Positions 62,427 to 64,000 of a DNA stretch of 64,000 nucleotides are shown here, piece by piece. The notes beneath the pieces were generated by a model. It saw only the letters and a program-made list of their open reading frames with translations. It had not been told where the DNA came from and made no database searches. Source of the stretch: Bacillus sp. SD088 (lineage in GTDB: Bacteria; Bacillota; Bacilli; Bacillales; Bacillaceae_C); the NCBI RefSeq assembly GCF_017355205.1, contig NZ_JADIJK010000001.1, positions 393,626 through 457,625 of the forward strand, given 5' to 3'. The position numbers and the translations under genes were made by a program. Each line of letters starts with the position of its first letter. Position 1 is the first letter of the stretch.

Positions 62427-62452
62427 GACGTTTTGAATGGTTCAACCGTTCA
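62427..62452 (-). promoter_or_regulatory. SigY-type autoregulatory promoter
   Basis: On the minus strand TGAACG (62452-62447) is followed after exactly 16 bases by CGTC (62430-62427). This is the recognition pattern I recall for B. subtilis SigY. The spacer holds a TTGAA-cca-TTCAA palindrome. A start near 62420 gives a leader of about 30 bases before the TTG codon. Confidence 0.82.
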
Positions 62453-62528
62453 TCTTTTATATAAATTTTTATTTATGTTTATGTAGGAACCGTCAGCAGA
62501 CGCTACACGGCTTCCTTTGAAAATACCT

Positions 62529-62632
62529 ATTAGCTGTTAGAAGCACTTTATTAGCCGGTATGTACATTCTATTAGCCGGTACGAGATTCTATTAGCCATC
62601 ACACTGCTTTTATTAGCCGTTACATTATTTCT
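62529..62632. repeat. Periodic ATTAGC array, 20-21-nt units (array B)
   Basis: Five units start with ATTAGC at 62529, 62550, 62571, 62591 and 62612. The core ATTAGCC(G/A)(G/T)TA recurs, and several units end in TTCT or TTTT. Period and core equal those of array A at 839-960, some 61 kb away. Here the array lies in the gap between the aminotransferase terminator and the sigY promoter region, not in a coding sequence. Confidence 0.78.
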
Positions 62633-62642
62633 AGGAATTTGC

Positions 62643-62670
62643 AAAAAACCCTTTGCACAGGCAAAGAGTT
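62643..62670 (-). terminator. Intrinsic terminator of the aminotransferase gene
   Basis: On the minus strand AACTCTTTGC pairs with GCAAAGGGTT around CTGT, followed by TTTTTGC. It lies just past the aminotransferase stop codon, so array B is outside the main transcript. Confidence 0.85.
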
Positions 62671-62675
62671 TCTCA

Positions 62676-63839
62676 TTAAAATATATTCAATTTCTCAATT
62701 CTGCGAATAGCCTCTCTTAGCCGTTCTTCCTCGACTAATAAACCGACACGTACATATCCTTCACCGAATTCACCAAAGCCATTACCGGGAGCGACCGCTA
62801 CGTCGGCTTGTTCCAATAACAAGTCGGCAAATCCTTCACTCGTATAACCATCGGCTATAGGGAGCCAGGCAAAAAAGGAACCTTGTGGTGCCGTGACGTC
62901 CCAACCAATACACTGGCATTCTTCTATTAGAGCGTTACGGCGGCCTTCATACAGAGCAACTAGCTCTGATACACAGTCTTGTGGTCCCGATAGAGCGGCC
63001 GCTGCCGCATGCTGAACAGCTGGGAACAAACTAACAAAAAAATGATCTTGAATCAAATTGATTGCCTCAATCATTTCCCCATTTCCAACCGCAAAGCCGA
63101 TACGCCACCCCGCCATATTGTAGGTCTTGGATAAGGTATACATTTCAATGCCGACATCCTTGGCCCCTTCAACTTGCAAGAAACTAATTGGTTTTTGATC
63201 GTCAAAGCCAATTGCCCCATAAGCGAAATCATGAGAGACAGCGATGTTGTGTTCCTTGGCAAACGCTACAGTTTTTTCAAAAAAAGCTAAGTCGGCTACC
63301 GCCCCTGTTGGGTTATTCGGATAATTGATATACAGAAGCTTTGCTTGCTCTTTGAGATGATCTGGAAGTACAGCATAATCAGGCAGAAACTGATTTTCCG
63401 TTAATAAAGGTATTGTTTCAAATTGAACATCTGCCAACTTCACTCCAGATAGATAATCTGGATAACCAGGATCAGGTAATAGCATCAGATCTCCCGGATC
63501 CAAAATAGCTAGTGGCAATTCGACTAAACCACTCTTTGCTCCAAAAAGGATGGCCACTTCTGACTCAGGGTCAATGTCCACATCGTATTCACCCTTATAA
63601 AAATCTGCAGCCACCTCTTTTAATTCCTTTAACCCTCTAAAAGGCGAATATTTATGGGTCACTGGATCTTCTACAGATCTTTGTAAAGCTTTGACAATAT
63701 GGGGAGGTGTCGGTTGATCAGGGTTCCCTTGTCCCAAATTAATAATATCCCTTCCCTCTGCCTTGGCTTTTTCTACCCTTTGCACAAGTGCAGCGAAAAA
63801 CTGTTTAGGAAGGTTTTGCATTTTGCGTGAAAGTTTCAT
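62676..63839 (-). CDS. mtnE: PLP-dependent aminotransferase, MtnE-like
   Basis: A 387-residue fold-type I aminotransferase. Its blocks follow B. subtilis MtnE (YkrV) closely from memory: LPKQFFAALVQRVEKAKAEG, INLGQGNPDQPTPPHIV, HKYSPFRGLKELKE, LPDPGYPDYLSGV, LLYINYPNNPTGAVA, VSHDFAYGAIGFDDQKPISFLQVEGAKDVGIE, TLSKTYNMAGWRIGFAVGN with the PLP lysine, and YVRVGLLVEEERL. MtnE regenerates methionine from 4-methylthio-2-oxobutyrate in the salvage pathway. No other salvage genes lie in the window, so an LL-diaminopimelate-type or broad-range aminotransferase is an alternative. AGGAGGA lies upstream of the ATG. Confidence 0.85.
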   Translation of the reverse strand: MKLSRKMQNLPKQFFAALVQRVEKAKAEGRDIINLGQGNPDQPTPPHIVKALQRSVEDPVTHKYSPFRGLKELKEVAADFYKGEYDVDIDPESEVAILFGAKSGLVELPLAILDPGDLMLLPDPGYPDYLSGVKLADVQFETIPLLTENQFLPDYAVLPDHLKEQAKLLYINYPNNPTGAVADLAFFEKTVAFAKEHNIAVSHDFAYGAIGFDDQKPISFLQVEGAKDVGIEMYTLSKTYNMAGWRIGFAVGNGEMIEAINLIQDHFFVSLFPAVQHAAAAALSGPQDCVSELVALYEGRRNALIEECQCIGWDVTAPQGSFFAWLPIADGYTSEGFADLLLEQADVAVAPGNGFGEFGEGYVRVGLLVEEERLREAIRRIEKLNIF

Positions 63840-64000
63840 TGTTTCCTCCTCTTATGCTTAAAATATGTGTTCAAAAAGCCGGCGCTGCGGATCTGCTAAC
63901 GTCGTCACTAACTTAATACCATTGAAACAGTCGGAGTCATTTGGGTTCTAATGGGAAACCTGGCCTTCAACAACAAGAAGCGTTTATAAGTCTTGAAAAG
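63840..64000. other. Window end: upstream region with a solo repeat end
   Basis: Beyond the aminotransferase ribosome site, TGTTCAAAAAGCCGG at 63868-63882 matches the left end of the repeat at 15127-15332. The rest to base 64000 contains no gene or signal that I can support. Confidence 0.45.

Overview
The window is a chromosomal stretch of an AT-rich, endospore-forming Gram-positive bacterium, most likely a member of the Bacillaceae. Support comes from a small acid-soluble spore protein gene (sspP, 19828-19950), a full sigY-yxlCDEFG operon, a ba3-type cytochrome oxidase cluster behind a Bacillus-type Fnr with a C-terminal cysteine cluster, Bacillus-like Shine-Dalgarno sequences with many TTG starts, and lipoboxes of the Firmicute type. 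I cannot fix the genus. No rRNA, tRNA, CRISPR array, prophage or transposase gene is visible.

Region 1 (1-15.1 kb): the end of a flavin monooxygenase gene, a PAP2 phosphatase, then a minus-strand locus that combines an LplA/LplB/LplC-type ABC importer (two tandemly duplicated binding proteins, two permeases, no ATPase) with two phosphodiester glycosidases, an endonuclease/exonuclease/phosphatase-fold enzyme, two HAD phosphatases and a glycerophosphodiester phosphodiesterase. I infer uptake and dismantling of phosphodiester-linked glycans, such as teichoic-acid-like or glycosyl-phosphate polymers.

Region 2 (15.1-20.1 kb): MgtC family protein, a sugar isomerase-like TIM barrel, CutC, asparaginase, SspP and several intergenic repeats.

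Region 3 (20.1-43.0 kb): a minus-strand carbohydrate island. It holds a ROK kinase, two binding lipoproteins without permeases around a Gfo/Idh/MocA pair, an AraC regulator, an FAD oxidoreductase, an RpiR regulator, a secreted modular GH20 hexosaminidase, a secreted DUF4855 protein, and an operon SBP-permease-permease-TIM barrel with NanE upstream. A good CcpA (cre) site precedes the importer operon. The content points to N-acetylhexosamine or sialic-acid-type glycan use.

Region 4 (43.2-54.3 kb): SGNH hydrolase, a three-gene osmoprotectant (Opu-type) importer, aldo/keto reductase, Fnr, and the oxidase genes (subunit IIa, II, I and a 28-residue peptide) behind a perfect Fnr box; then an Mrr-like nuclease and a DUF915 lipase-like hydrolase.

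Region 5 (54.4-64 kb): adenine deaminase and a purine permease controlled by a guanine-class riboswitch with terminator, an MFS exporter, the sigY operon with a near-ideal SigY autoregulatory promoter, and an MtnE-like aminotransferase.

Unexplained structure: two arrays of a degenerate 20-21-nt unit (core ATTAGCC) at 839-960 and 62529-62632, and at least three families of dispersed intergenic inverted-repeat elements.
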